This document shows positions 1 through 12,293 of a stretch of 64,000 nt of DNA, piece after piece. The stretch spans positions 60,808,892 through 60,872,891 of the forward strand of contig NC_079208.1 in the NCBI RefSeq assembly GCF_026745355.1, written 5' to 3'. The notes below the pieces were generated by a model. The model worked only from the letters and a program-made list of their open reading frames with translations. It had not been told where the DNA came from and searched no databases. Position 1 is the stretch's first letter, and each line of letters starts with the position of its first letter. The position numbers and the translations under genes were made by a program. Source of the DNA: Beta vulgaris subsp. vulgaris (lineage: Eukaryota > Streptophyta > Magnoliopsida > Caryophyllales > Amaranthaceae).

Positions 1-823
1 AAGTACAGAAGGAACCACTGTTAATAACATAACCCGGTTTAATAACATGAGCAACTGTATAGCTAGTAATGCTAATATGAGCAAATATTATGAAGTACTA
101 CATAGCCAATACCGCTAACATGAACAAGATCAAGAAAAGACAAAAGTACCTCTCTATTGGACTAATCGACAAAGAGGAACATTAAAAAAGATGTAAATTC
201 ACACAAGACAAGAAGAAAGCCAGCCACACAAACAATGCTCCGGAGGGTGGAGTAGGTCCTTGTACGAGTATCTCCAGCAATGCTTGAACATAGAAATTAT
301 GGAGAATTTTATAACTCATCTAGTCCCCACCAGGAAAAGATAAGCAGGGGGAAAGAGCCCTCAGGCTCCAGTGGCATCTATCCCTAGATAACAATCATAA
401 AAAGCTAGCCGTGATACAGATACTCATCTTTACAAAACTCTAAAACATTAGTCTCATGCTGGCAGCTGGTATCATAGGATCTCAAACATTCTTTTTCAGT
501 GTAATAGATCTTACCGGATCCTCACTTCACCACAAACAATTGTACTAGTAATAAAACAGTTCAATTAGATAGATGCACAATCAAGGATTTTTAAAATTGA
601 TAAGGTATAGTTACAAACTATAACCATCCCTAGAAAAATATTAGCAATAATTCTACACCAAAAGTACAAAAGTGAAAATTTTCAAAACAACTGTGCTACT
701 CCGAAACTTGATGATGTAATTAGTAAATGCATTCAATGTTAGAAGAAAGCCGAATCATTATGTAAGTAATGAACAAACAAGATCTTCAGTATTCTGAACA
801 TCTATTCAATGTCAAAGACTGAC
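1..823 (-). other. Intron of the XS zinc-finger gene (left edge)
   Basis: The stretch downstream of the first coding exon starts with a canonical donor at 823/822 (CAG|GTCAGT on the minus strand). I see no convincing exon on either strand from 1 to 823. It is read as the beginning of an intron whose acceptor lies outside the window. Confidence 0.6.
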
Positions 824-3276
824 CTGGAACATATGATGCACTTCAACGGACCAGCCTTTCCTTGCTCCTTAAATTTTTTTTGTCGACCCATGTTTGCATT
901 CAAGTAAAGCATGCATTTCAAAAACCAATGGTCCACCTGATGCTTAAGTTCTGCAGAATTTTCAGGCGGATCCTTCTCTGTAGATTTCACCTTAAGTATT
1001 GAATGGTCTACATCAGCTTCTTGCAAAAGACTGACTTCTTTTGTACTCTCAGAGTTTTTTGTAGCTAGCTTCTGTTGTGACTCTAAGTTAAGGTCAGGAT
1101 GTGAAACTTGAGGATCAACAGGGTAAGCATCTCGTTTGAGCCTCTTTCTAACGCTAGTGCGCTGAGCTTTACCACAAGGTTGTGGAGCAGATGTTGTTTG
1201 GTCAACATTTGGAGAAGTCTTGACACAGCTGTTAACATTCCCACTTAAAATTTCAGAGGCTGGCGGCCCATTTTGATGAGCAATAAAACGAGGGTGCTTC
1301 AGCCTGCTTTTCACATCATTGCGACCAGATTCACAAGGTTTGCTTAAACGGCTTTGCAGTTCCTTGGACAAACCAGCAAATGGCAGTTCAGGTTCAGATT
1401 TAGACAATCCTGCATTTTCCTTTGAATTAAAATGATCACTTGAGCTCCTATAAGAATCAGGCTCAACAATAAGATGTCTATTGTCATAGCTCAGAGCACC
1501 TCTACCACCCAAGGTAGAAGTTCTGTGCTTTGGCAACCTCGTCTTTCCAACAATACCACGCTTTCTTTTGGACATCCTCTTGGGTTGGTCGCATAAATCA
1601 ATATCTTGAGACTTCGATATCTGCCATGAACCTTCATTTTTTTTTAGAGCTCCTTCCTCTAATATATGATTATACCATGTTTGCTGTTGATATGATACAC
1701 CAGGTGCATCAATTTGATAAGAACACTCCTCCCCGCAAAATAAAGGCTCATGACTAGCCTCTCTCTGATATTCAAGATATCTGTCCAATGAATACATGTT
1801 AGCCCCACCATATTCTATCTCTTGGGCAGTCCTAATATCATGTAGATCCACAATTTGTGCCTCTTGCTGGGTGTGATCAGAATGATGTCTTCCATCCTCT
1901 TCTAGGGCACAATTACAAGAGTTACCAGCATATCCATATCCGGGTGAAGCAGGATCCAAAGTGTCATTTCCAAATGAATTCCTGTAGTCATTGTAATCTT
2001 GCACATTCTCATATTTGTCATAGATATCTTTTGACAAACCCCTTCTACAGACCTTTTCACACCTTTGAGTCTCTGAATGGAAGTAGACACTATGTCTATC
2101 CATGTCATTATACTCTGTACTAAGAAAATTACCGCCTTCATTTGAGACAGGACATGCGCTTCTACCAGCTCTAGAGTGTACTATTCCATAGGAACTATAG
2201 CCGGTTGAAGACGGAATACTACTACCAGTTCCAAGTCCATCAGAAGGATGATGAAAAACATCCTGCTGTAGACCTTCAAAATTTGTAGACGGAATTCCTC
2301 GAGATGGGGTACGTTGACAATGACCACTATACTGTGAGCTATAGCCAGTTAAAGGTCGAATACTACTGCCAGTTCCAGGTCCATCGGCATGATGATGGTA
2401 AACTTCCTGGTGTAGTTCCACATTCGGAAATGAAGTTCCTCGAAAGGGGGTATGTTGACCACTAGACTGTGAATGTGGCGTCAAACTATGAGGGCTATCC
2501 TCGGTGCGAGACCTAGAACCATTTCCCTCATATGCTTTCGTAAAAGTATCCCTATCCATATGCTGTGGGTATCCCCTTACTTGAGGTCTCCCATCGTTTT
2601 CAAACTGAAGACAGGTTATACTCTTAGTACGCCTTCGATGGTCAGCATCTTCAACTGGAAGACCATTCACATTCCCAACACAAGCAGCACTTCCAGCACC
2701 TTCAACCACAAGACCAGCCATGTTTTCAGTGCGTCCATTAAATCTGGAATCTTCAATTGGAAGGCCAGTCCTATTCCTAGTGTGCCTATGATATCCAACA
2801 TCTTCAGCTGGAGGATCAGTCACATTCCCTCTACGTCTATGAGACTCTGGATCCTCAACCAAAAGACCAGTCAAATTCCTAGTACGTTCACGATAATCAG
2901 CACTACCAACATAGTATGCATTTGTGGGTACATTATTAATCATCTCACTTTCAATGGGTATTGATCTCTCCACTAATTCATCATATCTCCTGCCACCATC
3001 AGCCATTAAATTCCTTGATTCTTTCAACAAAGACTTCCACTGAAACTTCGAAGTCGTATCGTAGTCTCTAGTTGGAAAATCCTGATCACTAGACCGCGGA
3101 AAATTTCGCAATTCTTCATCACTGTATCTTCTCATCATCATCAAGCTAGTCTCTCTTCCTTCAACAGCCAAATGCTGAATACGACCAGATTCGCTTTCAC
3201 CAATTCTCATACCATGTAAAATCATCTCGCTTCTACTACTACTACTGTCTAACATAATTCTTCCATTCCGCATCAT
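824..3276 (-). CDS. XS-domain zinc-finger protein, first coding exon (partial)
   Basis: Seen: a minus-strand open frame whose first ATG is at 3276; the frame also opens with a TTG three codons earlier, which is not a credible plant start. About 817 codons are encoded before a strong donor (CAG|GTCAGT) at 824/823; reading through gives a stop nine codons later, so the exon must be spliced. Most of the protein is low-complexity and polar, with two internal repeat blocks: five degenerate ~20-residue units around residues 140-235, and two ~48-residue units around 275-375. The C-terminal end, EQGKAGPLKCIICSR, matches the linker and first Cys pair of the plant zf-XS finger, which normally precedes an XS domain. 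Known: XS proteins such as SGS3 take part in RNA silencing; this long-N-terminus subclass has no assigned role that I know. Inferred: the rest of the finger and the XS domain are encoded beyond the left edge. Family assignment rests on a short motif. Confidence 0.75.
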
Positions 3277-3912
3277 CTTCCTCAAAATTCAAATCCAAAA
3301 ACTACAACTAATATGAAATCCTATGTTCTGTTACTCAACTAATAGTACTAATAATAAACAACAAGAAGTACAAAAAAATTCTATCAGTTCTCCGCAAAAT
3401 CAAAGTGAATTTCAACTTGTATTCTGATGTTTAAAACGCAAAAAAAAATCATAAAATTGAAAACCTTATAAAAACCCTGCATCAAAAATTCAAAATATAA
3501 ACCGAAATATGCAGAATCCAAGCAAAAAAACAGGCGAAATTAATATTTGTTTTGGCGAAGAAGAGATTAGAAAAAGAAAAGGAGAAGACAAACCCTAGGA
3601 ATATCTTTCTCGGCGGGAAAAAGAGAAAACTCGAACTTTAATCTAGAAAACGAAGGAAAATTAGAGAACGACGTTATCAATGGAGGAGAGAGAATTAATC
3701 AGTGAGAAGTATTTCAGATTTTGTCAAAGGAGCAAAAGTTCATCGGAGGTTAACGCGTTTGGCGACATTGGGGTTTTGGGGGAGTTTCTGCAGAACAAAA
3801 TTTCGATGAGAGAGAAGAGGGTGAGGAGAGGTTGAACTTTTATAATTTTCGATGGCAAATTTTTTTTTTTTTTGGATAAGTTTGGAAAATAACACGGGTA
3901 GGTTTGCAGATA
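3277..3912 (-). other. 5' leader and promoter-proximal region of the XS gene
   Basis: On the minus strand this region carries a pyrimidine-rich leader (CCTCTCCTCACCCTCTTCTC near 3810-3830) just after a TATA motif. The ~530-nt leader may contain a 5' UTR intron, since T-rich acceptor-like tracts occur around 3420-3460, but no boundary can be fixed. Confidence 0.4.
3837..3844 (-). promoter_or_regulatory. TATA box of the XS gene
   Basis: Minus-strand TATAAAAG lies about 560 bp upstream of the ATG at 3276 and directly before a CT-rich leader, the usual plant arrangement. The transcription start would be near 3810. Confidence 0.45.
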
Positions 3913-4152
3913 TCTCTATTATATATGGGAACTCTTATCACTTTGGCGTCTATCTTTTTTGACTAATATACCATCAATTAATAATAATAATAATAATCTG
4001 TCAAAAAAAATAATAATAATAAAAATATATGTAATTAAAATATAATTACAAACTGCAGTAATTTGACTTGTGAAAAAGAAGAAGGAAAAATCGATCCCTA
4101 AAAAACCTCAGTAGTTATATTTCACGCACGTATAACGTGCATATAAAACTAG
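3913..4152 (+). mobile_element. Short non-autonomous Helitron
   Basis: It starts TCTCTATTATATA after an A and ends with a GC-rich hairpin (GCACG, 5-nt loop, CGTGC) twelve bases before the terminal CTAG, followed by T. This is the Helitron layout: 5' TC, 3' hairpin plus CTRR, A/T insertion, no TSD. The same 5' start recurs at 38117. At 240 bp it has no coding capacity. It sits just upstream of the XS gene promoter. Confidence 0.55.
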
Positions 4153-7100
4153 TCTTAAATAACCTTTATTCCATAGGACTAATTGATTTAATAGTTTTTG
4201 AGTCTATGGTTAGAGATGGTAAGAAAGTTGGATCGTGTTACTTTTTTGTTGCATTTACAGGTTAAGAAGTTGAATTTTAACTCAACTTGTCAATTAAATA
4301 ATTTAGAAAGCCTTAAACCTTATTTAATTCATTTGTTAAATGGGTCACATAACTTATTAAAGTCCTTTATAACTCAAACACATATAAAGTTCAAACAAAT
4401 TAGCTTGGTATCTTAACTGACCCGTATTTTTAATACATAAAAAAACGGATGCAAAATGAAGCGAATACAATAACCAAAGAATAAACTTAAATTATTGTAA
4501 AATTACTAATACTTCCTTCGTCCCACATTAATTTGAACAATGTCATTTTCTAATTGTCACTATATAGTTTCAAACTTTCAACACTTTATTGGCATGGTCC
4601 CACCAATTTTATTTATGTATCTACCTCCCCTTTAAAATCTAGAAATATATCTAATTTCACAACTACGTATTCTTAAAATATCACAAAAAAAATCCTTTAA
4701 AAAACATAATAAATTCCCCAAAATCACTTATCACATTTACATGTCTATTAAAATCACAATAAAGAATCCAATAAACAAATTGTTTCCTATAATGTCATGT
4801 CCTACTAAGTGTTAATAAAGGACAAAGGTCAAAAGACACCAAGTAAACTAATAATCCCTTAGCAAGTAGTGTCATGGTGGATTCATATTTTGTTACTTAC
4901 AATTTACAAATGATTAAATTAATGTTTAGCTAATGGGGACACATGTATTATACGTTTGAGTGTATTGTGTGCATGGTACGCCTAAGTTTCGATATTATAT
5001 ATTATTTGGCTATTTAGAGTTCTTCCTATAATGTTTGAATTTTACTCATTTGGAAGACTTCAAATAAACAATATAATGAGCAAAAACATGAGTTTTCACA
5101 TAGTAATTCCAATTGTATGATGAAAGTTGTGTTGGATGAGTGTTTATAAGGATTGATTTCTATCATATGAATATTTCTCATCTCGGGACAATGCACCTAT
5201 GTAAAAGAAATTGAGTAAATATAAAGTGAAGTAACTTATAAAAACATCAAGTCAAAAACGAAATGAAAGATAAGAATCCTCAAAGCTCATTTTTATTTCA
5301 CCATCTCTCACTTGCAAACACTCAACGCTCTTTTTCATATTTTATAATTTTGGTGAATAATATTATTGAAAATAAATTCATATAGTTATGATTTTTTTGT
5401 TTCATATGGGTTCCTATAGTTATGTCCACCTAAACCTATATGATAAAATGGATCCAAGCTCACATAATTTTTGTCTCATATTTTAATGTTGCTCTCATAA
5501 CTCGATTACTGACTAATTTACCTTTTATTGAGGCCTAAGGCAAGGAGATCCTATCTCCCCATACTTATATGTATTATGCATGGAACTCTTTTCATAAAAC
5601 TTCACATGGTAGCACATGAGAAGGAAATAAAAAAAAATTAGAATAGGGTTCAAATAGACCTTATGTTCGTTATTGTTCATTCTTGTAAATGATAGTTTAT
5701 CGTTTGTAAAGCTACAATTTCTAATGTAAAGAACTATAACAATAGAATAAAAGATTATTTTAAAGTCAAATGGAACAATTTTAGATGTATATGAGATTTT
5801 CATTCCATACATCTACGATATGACAGATATCATTTCGTTTCAGTTTGATTAACTAAACGCTACCTAATAGGGTAGCATATGCTTGTAAATTATATCGCTT
5901 GTTAAATTTGTGTGTGTATATAGATTAATTAGGGCATTTAATTGTTAAAAATGGGCCCTCATACAACAAAAAGAACATGGTGCCATTCGCGATTACAATT
6001 TGCAATTGCCAACCAAAACAAAATTGAGAAAAGTCCCAAAAAGGCAGAGACAGTTACCTTTGATTCTAACTACTCTGCCTCTTTGCAAATTGCAATTTAG
6101 ATTTGGCCTAACAATACTTTTCAATATAAAGTCATGGGCATAAAGCATAACAAAAGCAAACTATAACCTTAAAGAAAGGTTGTTACTCACTAATATTGTG
6201 CAAAATGAACATGACAGATGACCTTAATTCAAAAATAAAACATCTGTCAGTTGCTAATCTTTGCATCCATCTATTTGAAGCATCTTAGATATTGGATTCT
6301 TTAAGGTTACAGAGAGAGAAAATTCCAAAGGAATTTGCTGTCATCTTTGAGACAGAACAGATCATTGACTCATCTTTTTCCATGATCTGTTGAATATCCT
6401 TCAACCAATCAGTGTCAATACTTTTTCAGAATTAGTTTTAAGTTATGATGGAGGACTAGGTAATTGGGTAAAAAGGTAACATTTCATGATTACATTGCAC
6501 TATAAATCAAATATACTTCATTTAGAACATATCATTGCTATTAGTAAAATTAATCCACCTGTATGTATGAGATTTTTTGCATTGTCTAACATGATTAGGA
6601 GGTGACCAAGACACATCTATATTAGGAGTTGTTTTTAATCAAGAGACAGAGTTACGTGACGTCTTTTCATAGGTCGTTTTACTACATACGATCTATATAC
6701 AACAATAGAAATTAGTAAATGCATTGTATAGGATGTGATCCCCATGACCTTCAAATATATATACTAAAGTCTTAACTACTAGACGAAATGATATTTGGAA
6801 ATATCATTTTAAAGTAAATTATTAATAATGATAACTATTGTACCTGAGAACCAGAAAATAACCCGGAGCTACAAACTAGTTTTGAATTAATATGTGCTTT
6901 ATATTTGACAAGGGATAAACAATTATTATAATATACATTTAAATCATTTTAACTTAAATTTTGATAAAAAAAAAAGGAATTATGAAATATATTGAAATTA
7001 GATTCACAACTCATGAAGGTTCTTTCACACAAGCACAAGCTGGAGAGCAATCATACCTGTAAAAGGCAAGGCAACTTCTCTCCTACCCTGTCTTGGTCCT

Positions 7101-8469
7101 TAAGGCTTTTATTTTTATTATCTCCTTTTTTTGGATTAATGTTTTTTTTCCATTTATTTTAAAAAAATTATCTATTAACAGGAGTGTAGGTGACCCTTTA
7201 CTGTCCACTCTTTGAGCAATCTTCCACATCAAGTATCCCTCTTTCAAGAAAACAGAAAGATTTACCATTACTCTTTCAGATGCTTCCCATCCTGTATTTG
7301 TTTTTATATTGCTCCTGCAACATATACAGAAAAGTACCCATGTCAAAAAATCTCAACATGAAAATAAAATAAAAATAAAGATATCAAGTTCAGCATAAAA
7401 GATCGAGTATATAAAGTTGGTCTAGTGGTTTTAAGACCCTTCTCCGTTCCGGTGACAAGGGTTTGATATTGTCATTTTCACCCTGGTAAGAAGGATCCCT
7501 AAATTTTCCATTATACAAGACTGAGTATAAGCATGTCTTAAGTAAGATCGTCTTGTAAAATTTTAGTATTAAAAATCTAAAATAATAAAATAGTAAGTTA
7601 CTGTGATCCTACAATTATTTATTATCATACAATCAAAAATAGATTCAATGACGTCGAAGTTTGGAATTCATGCCTCTAAGCACTCGAAAAATGAAGTTCT
7701 TAAATGAATCTTCCCCTCGGACATCATTAGGAAGTTCCTTTTTTCATATCAATTAATACTTTAGACGCCTGAATTTTTAGTTCTAACATAATTAAATCAA
7801 ATTTTACCCACATAGTTTAATTTACGACGCAACGTATATTTACATAGTTTAGCGTATTCTATCAGTTTTTCCTAAAAAAAACATTTATTTGTCAACAAAT
7901 TTGGATAAAATGACACTTACATAAATAAAAGTAGTTAGAAGAATTTGCCAAATCACCAACTTAAGAAAATAGCTAGCTATCTACCAAAACATGCAGGTCC
8001 ATCCAAATATTACCATCTATTAGACCTTCACCAAAGTTAAAAGCCTAGATTTAAGTGAAGTGGGTTAACAACTTTACCATAAAACTACTCATTTTGGGGA
8101 CCAATTTAGAGATAGTCTAATCTTGCTTTGGTGAAAGAAGAAGAAAAAAGAGAAAAGCACTGGGACCTTCAAACTACAAACTGTCTGTAAAAAAAGGTTA
8201 GAAATTTCTTACTTTCACAACTTTTGTTACAGAAAAGTGTAGGCAATATAGTCATTTCGTCATATCTCTATTATATTACATTTATTATACTTTACAAGCA
8301 ATATGTAGTACGACTATATAATTTAATTTGATTTCATAACTTCATTGCCTTAAAAGCCAAACTTGATGAGAAAGAAGCTAAGTTAAGTAGTATTTCTCCT
8401 GATAATACTCCATCAGAAGAGAAAAAAGGGGTATAAAGATACATACAAAGTTAGGTAAATTGGGAAATA
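4153..8469. other. Intergenic, AT-rich, no gene seen
   Basis: No ORF resembles a protein. A Stowaway-like left end (cttcgtccca) lies near 4515 without a clear right end. A probable tRNA-derived SINE is listed separately. Short open frames here (for example 4198-4416 and 5525-5812) look like chance. Confidence 0.6.
7405..7545 (+). repeat. Probable tRNA-derived SINE, decayed
   Basis: A Pol III A-box-like TGGTCTAGTGG and, ~35 nt later, a degenerate B-box GGTTTGATATT form a tRNA-like head. No clean TSD or A-tail remains, so the ends are approximate. Confidence 0.45.
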
Positions 8470-10157
8470 ATGACAACACCAAAACAGATTTGGGAACAAC
8501 AACAAAAAGAAGAAGGTTTACAAGTGATGAAGATGAAGAATTCTGGTGCAATGAGCTTCATTGGGAGCCCAACAAAATCTGCATCTGAGGACAAAGATGA
8601 AGAAATGTCAAGGACAGTGTTATCTGCTTTTCGAGCTAAGGAAGAAGAGATCGAGAAGAAGAAGATGGAGGTTAAGGAACGTGTTCAAGCTCACTTAGGC
8701 CGTGTTGAACTAGAGACTAAGCGCCTTTCTGAGATTCGTGAGGTAACATTTTAGTACTACAAGCGCGCGTATTTAAGATGCGTTCTCTTCATAGATTGAG
8801 CTTGATTAGGTCAATAAGTTCAGTTTAGATAAGTTCGTGTCGATGAAAAATATATACCCTTAAAATACTATACAGTTTTTAAAACTTTCCAATTCCCACC
8901 TTCGTTCTATGCAAGAATTTCAAGGTACGAAAATTATCACCTAATTTTAGGGTTGGAATTTTCGTATCCTTTTTTCGAACTCTAATGGTCTAACTACTAA
9001 GATTGAACCAAAAAATTACGAGGCTTGAAGTTCAGTTTGGTCATATTAATTTCTTTTGACAAAATAATTTTTTTAGATCAATTAATTTATGAGGGTTGTG
9101 GTAAAATTGTAGCTAGTAATAAAAAGCATGTACTCCAATAAATTTGTAATGATCTAAAATAATCTTAGGAACTTGAAACTTTAGAAGACCCAAAGAGGAA
9201 GGAAGTTGCATACATTCGAAAGAGGATTGATACTCTCAACAAAGAACTGAGGCCACTTGGATTTACATGCCAGAAGAAGGTATTTTTTTTGTTGATCAAT
9301 TACTCCCTCCATCTCATTTTAATCTACACATTTTGATATACTCCCTCCATTTTCATTTTAATCTACACACTTTGACATTTTACACTATTCAGAAATTTCA
9401 CTTTGACCATCATTTTTGATTTATACGCGGATGAAAATATAGTCACGTGGGATCTTGTTAGATTCATCATAATATGTATTTTATTAATATGTACTTTTTA
9501 TAATTTTTACAAATACAAAACTAAAGATATATGTCCTCAAAGTTTTGCATTGGCATGCGTGAAAAGTGTAAGTGTGTAGATTAAAATGAAACGGAGGGAG
9601 TATTACACTATTTACAAATTATACTTTGACCATAATTTGTAATTTATACGTGAATGAAAATATAGTCATGTGAAATTTTGTTAGATTCGTCATAACATGT
9701 ATATTTTTAATATGTACTTTTTATAATTTTTACAAATACAAAACTAAAGATATATGTCTTAAAGTTTTGCATTGATATGCATAAAAAGGGTAAGTGTGTA
9801 GATTAAAATGAAGCGGATGGAGTATTTATTTCATTTTTCATGTTTAACATGTTATAAATTGTAACATCATAATTCTGTTGGTTTTTTTTAACAGGAAAGA
9901 GAATACAAAGAATCCCTTGATGCCTTCAATGAGAAAAACAAGGAAAAAGCTCAACTTGTTGCCAAATTGATGGAGGTAAAAAAAATCTCTCACATTTCAG
10001 TAAATAATTATGTAAATTCAATATTATTATTTTTATTCAAAAATTATATTAATAATGATAATTATTATTATTTACTTGACAGCTGGTGAGTGAAAGTGAA
10101 AAGTTGAGGTTCAAGAAGCTGGAGGAGCTCAGCAAGCACATTGAGTCTCTTAAATGA
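8470..10157 (+). CDS. RAB6-interacting golgin-like protein (GORAB/DUF662 family), 4 exons
   Basis: Exons at 8470-8742, 9169-9279, 9895-9975 and 10083-10157 join in phase 0 with GT-AG introns to give 179 residues plus TGA. The first exon reads past its donor (GAG|GTAACA) if not spliced. The product is highly charged and helical: LSAFRAKEEEIEKKKMEV and RVQAHLGRVELETKRL in exon 1, KELRPLGFTCQKK in exon 2, EAFNEKNK-like DAFNEKNKEKAQ in exon 3, and KKLEELSKHIESLK at the end. This pattern is that of plant proteins annotated as RAB6-interacting golgin, a coiled-coil protein thought to act at the Golgi. Length is near the family norm. The plant role is not well established, so the name is family-level. 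Intron 2 holds two nested Stowaway MITEs, which is why it is the longest. Confidence 0.88.
9303..9822. mobile_element. Outer Stowaway MITE in intron 2 of the golgin gene
   Basis: Termini ctccctccatctcatttt and aaaatgaagcggatggag are inverted repeats flanked by TA on both sides (9301-9302 and 9823-9824), as for Tc1/mariner-type Stowaway MITEs. The element is split by a second copy at 9341-9600; removing that copy leaves about 258 bp. Confidence 0.85.
9341..9600. mobile_element. Inner Stowaway MITE nested in the outer copy
   Basis: A 260-bp element with ~30-bp TIRs (ctccctcc...cggagggag) and TA at 9339-9340 and 9601-9602. Its interior is clearly similar to the outer copy's interior (shared blocks such as actttgacca and caaaactaaagatata), so a family member inserted into a TA of its own relative. 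Confidence 0.88.
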
Positions 10158-12293
10158 TTTATTTTAAAATTTCTAATTTCAATATCATTAACTCGCTGAT
10201 TAAAGAGAGGGAAAAGGATTAATTTCTTTTTTCGGTGTGATATTAGAACTGATTTGTTTGATTCTGTACCTTTTTTTTTGTTACATATTTGTAATAGCAT
10301 TTTATTGACAAATCTTTCTACATTTTGAAGAGAGGGAAAACAAAATTTCTAGTATGATGGGGTGGGAAAGTTTGTAAAGTGGACATATTACAGAACTTTA
10401 ATTTGTTTGATCTGGATGTTGTGTGTTCGAATGCGAATAAAATGTGCATTATGGAATGTCTCAAGTCTTTGTATGTAGAACAAATTTGCTATTTTTATCA
10501 TTTTTTTTCACATAATTCTCTAGGAATTCTAGTTGATTTATTAATTCGGAGTATCTTGACATCAAATTAATTATATTCATATCACACTAGTTTTTATTCG
10601 AGCTGTGCTCAAAATTTTGTTAAAAAAGGTAATATCAATTTTGAAGTTTTACATTTATTGTTAATCTTTACTAATCCTTTTCAGGCTATATACTCCTAAC
10701 AAATGGGCTTATAGTTATGAGATTAAATATTTCTTTTCCTTGAACAAATTAAATATTATTGCACCAATCATATATTCAAAAGATATAACAAACCTTCCAA
10801 AATCAATAGTATCTTTTGCAAATATAACATATGTTCAAAATAAAATCAAAATAAATAAGAAGAAAATTCTTAGGTGAAATATATTATAAATCAGAGGTTG
10901 ACATGTATGCCTTTGAGAGTGGCTTGCAACTTATAGTGGGGGGACTTTTTTTTTCATGGTAATGTAATAATAATACATTTGCAACTTATAGTGGGAGGAA
11001 CTTTTTTTAAAAAAAAAATTAGGGATGAAAGTGCTTTTGTAAGAGGGTGATACACTATACCACATGAATCTTGTTAGAAAAAGTAAGAGGTGCTAAGCTT
11101 TTTGTAGTGCCATAGGAGTATTATTAATTTTTGATGAATTTCTTCTTCTATCTCCTAACTTTCAATAACTATATAATTAGAGTTCTAATGTATTTATATG
11201 ACTTATAAAGGAGTGTCAGTATCAAGTAAATGTTGGTCCAGTGATGATGGGGATTAGCTTTGGTAGGACGGATCTGTGTTGAATCCATACAACACTCTTG
11301 GGAAAGGAATGGAACCTAACTACCCCGAGCTAGGCCTCGATCCGAATGTAGCCCAAAAGGTAAATTGGGTGCAAACACATAAAAAAATAAAATAAAGGAG
11401 TGTCAGTGTACTTTTCGCTTAAGAAATAAAGTTTGTGGATTAATAGAGCCTAATCAAAATTAACCAGATGTAATTATAATTTATAAGATCCAAACACCCT
11501 AGTTATATTATGCATCATTCGTCCTGTATCTCTCTATCTCTGGCCAAAATTTCTCATTAATGTATACAAAAAATACTCATGTGAGATCATGTTAGTTTTG
11601 TCTCAATTTGTACTTTCATAATATCAATTTTTAATATTATTTTAATTAATACGCAATTAAAGATATCCAAGATTATCTTGGAAACCATCTAGAAAGAAAA
11701 CACACCCTATATTATGAGACGGATTAAAAATATACTTTTATATCGAAGCTTCATTCATTTCTTGTTAAATTGCAAATTAGTTGTTAGGTATAGATTATGG
11801 TTTGGATAGAGGTGATCATAGGCCGGGTCAGACCAAAATTCGGGCCAAAATTTTGTGCCTAATGCCCGCTATTTTGGTCCAAAATCGGGTTGGGCCAAAA
11901 AATAAATTAAAAAGTCATTTTTGACTTGCCGAAAGCTAAAAAAAAATTCAAGTTGGACCTGACCAGGGGCCAAAAAAATTCTGCCCAAAACCAGCCCAAA
12001 AAGCGGGCCAAACCAAGATGATAAGGCTTGGGTAAGAAAAATTTCTATTTATTAATAATAACTATAAAATAATAACAATTTACTTGGTCGAACGGTTAGA
12101 CTTTTGTATATCAACTTAAAATTACGCCTGTCAAAAAAAAAAAAAAAAAAAACTTAAAATTACGAGATCTAACCCTATATTATGCAAAACCCTAGTATTT
12201 TCCCCCAATTATAATCCTCAAGAACAAGAACGACTTTGAAGTGTTCTTAAAACAAAGTAAAGCAGGAAATTGGCGAAAGTCGAAAGAACAGAG
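10158..12293. other. Intergenic between golgin and IPT2 genes
   Basis: Contains one SINE with perfect TSD (listed). Near 11815-12050 there is a GC-richer block with recurring gggccaaa/cgggcc motifs, like a decayed hAT-type element with internal composition repeats, but its ends are unclear. No gene is seen. Confidence 0.5.
11221..11391 (+). mobile_element. tRNA-derived SINE with 16-bp TSD
   Basis: Exact 16-bp direct repeats ATAAAGGAGTGTCAGT flank the element at 11205-11220 and 11392-11407. The body has a degenerate A-box (TGGTCCAGTGA) and B-box (GTGTTGAATCC) and an A-rich tail (cataaaaaaataaa). Direction is plus. Confidence 0.8.

Noticed and set aside
802..823. Reading the XS exon to its in-frame stop
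   Set aside because: A strong donor precedes the stop, and the zinc finger would be cut after its first two cysteines.
8265..8300. Third Helitron start (TCTCTATTATATT)
   Set aside because: No 3' hairpin with CTRR end could be found downstream.
8432..8438. TATA box for the golgin gene
   Set aside because: TATAAAG is only 32 bp before the ATG, leaving no room for a leader.
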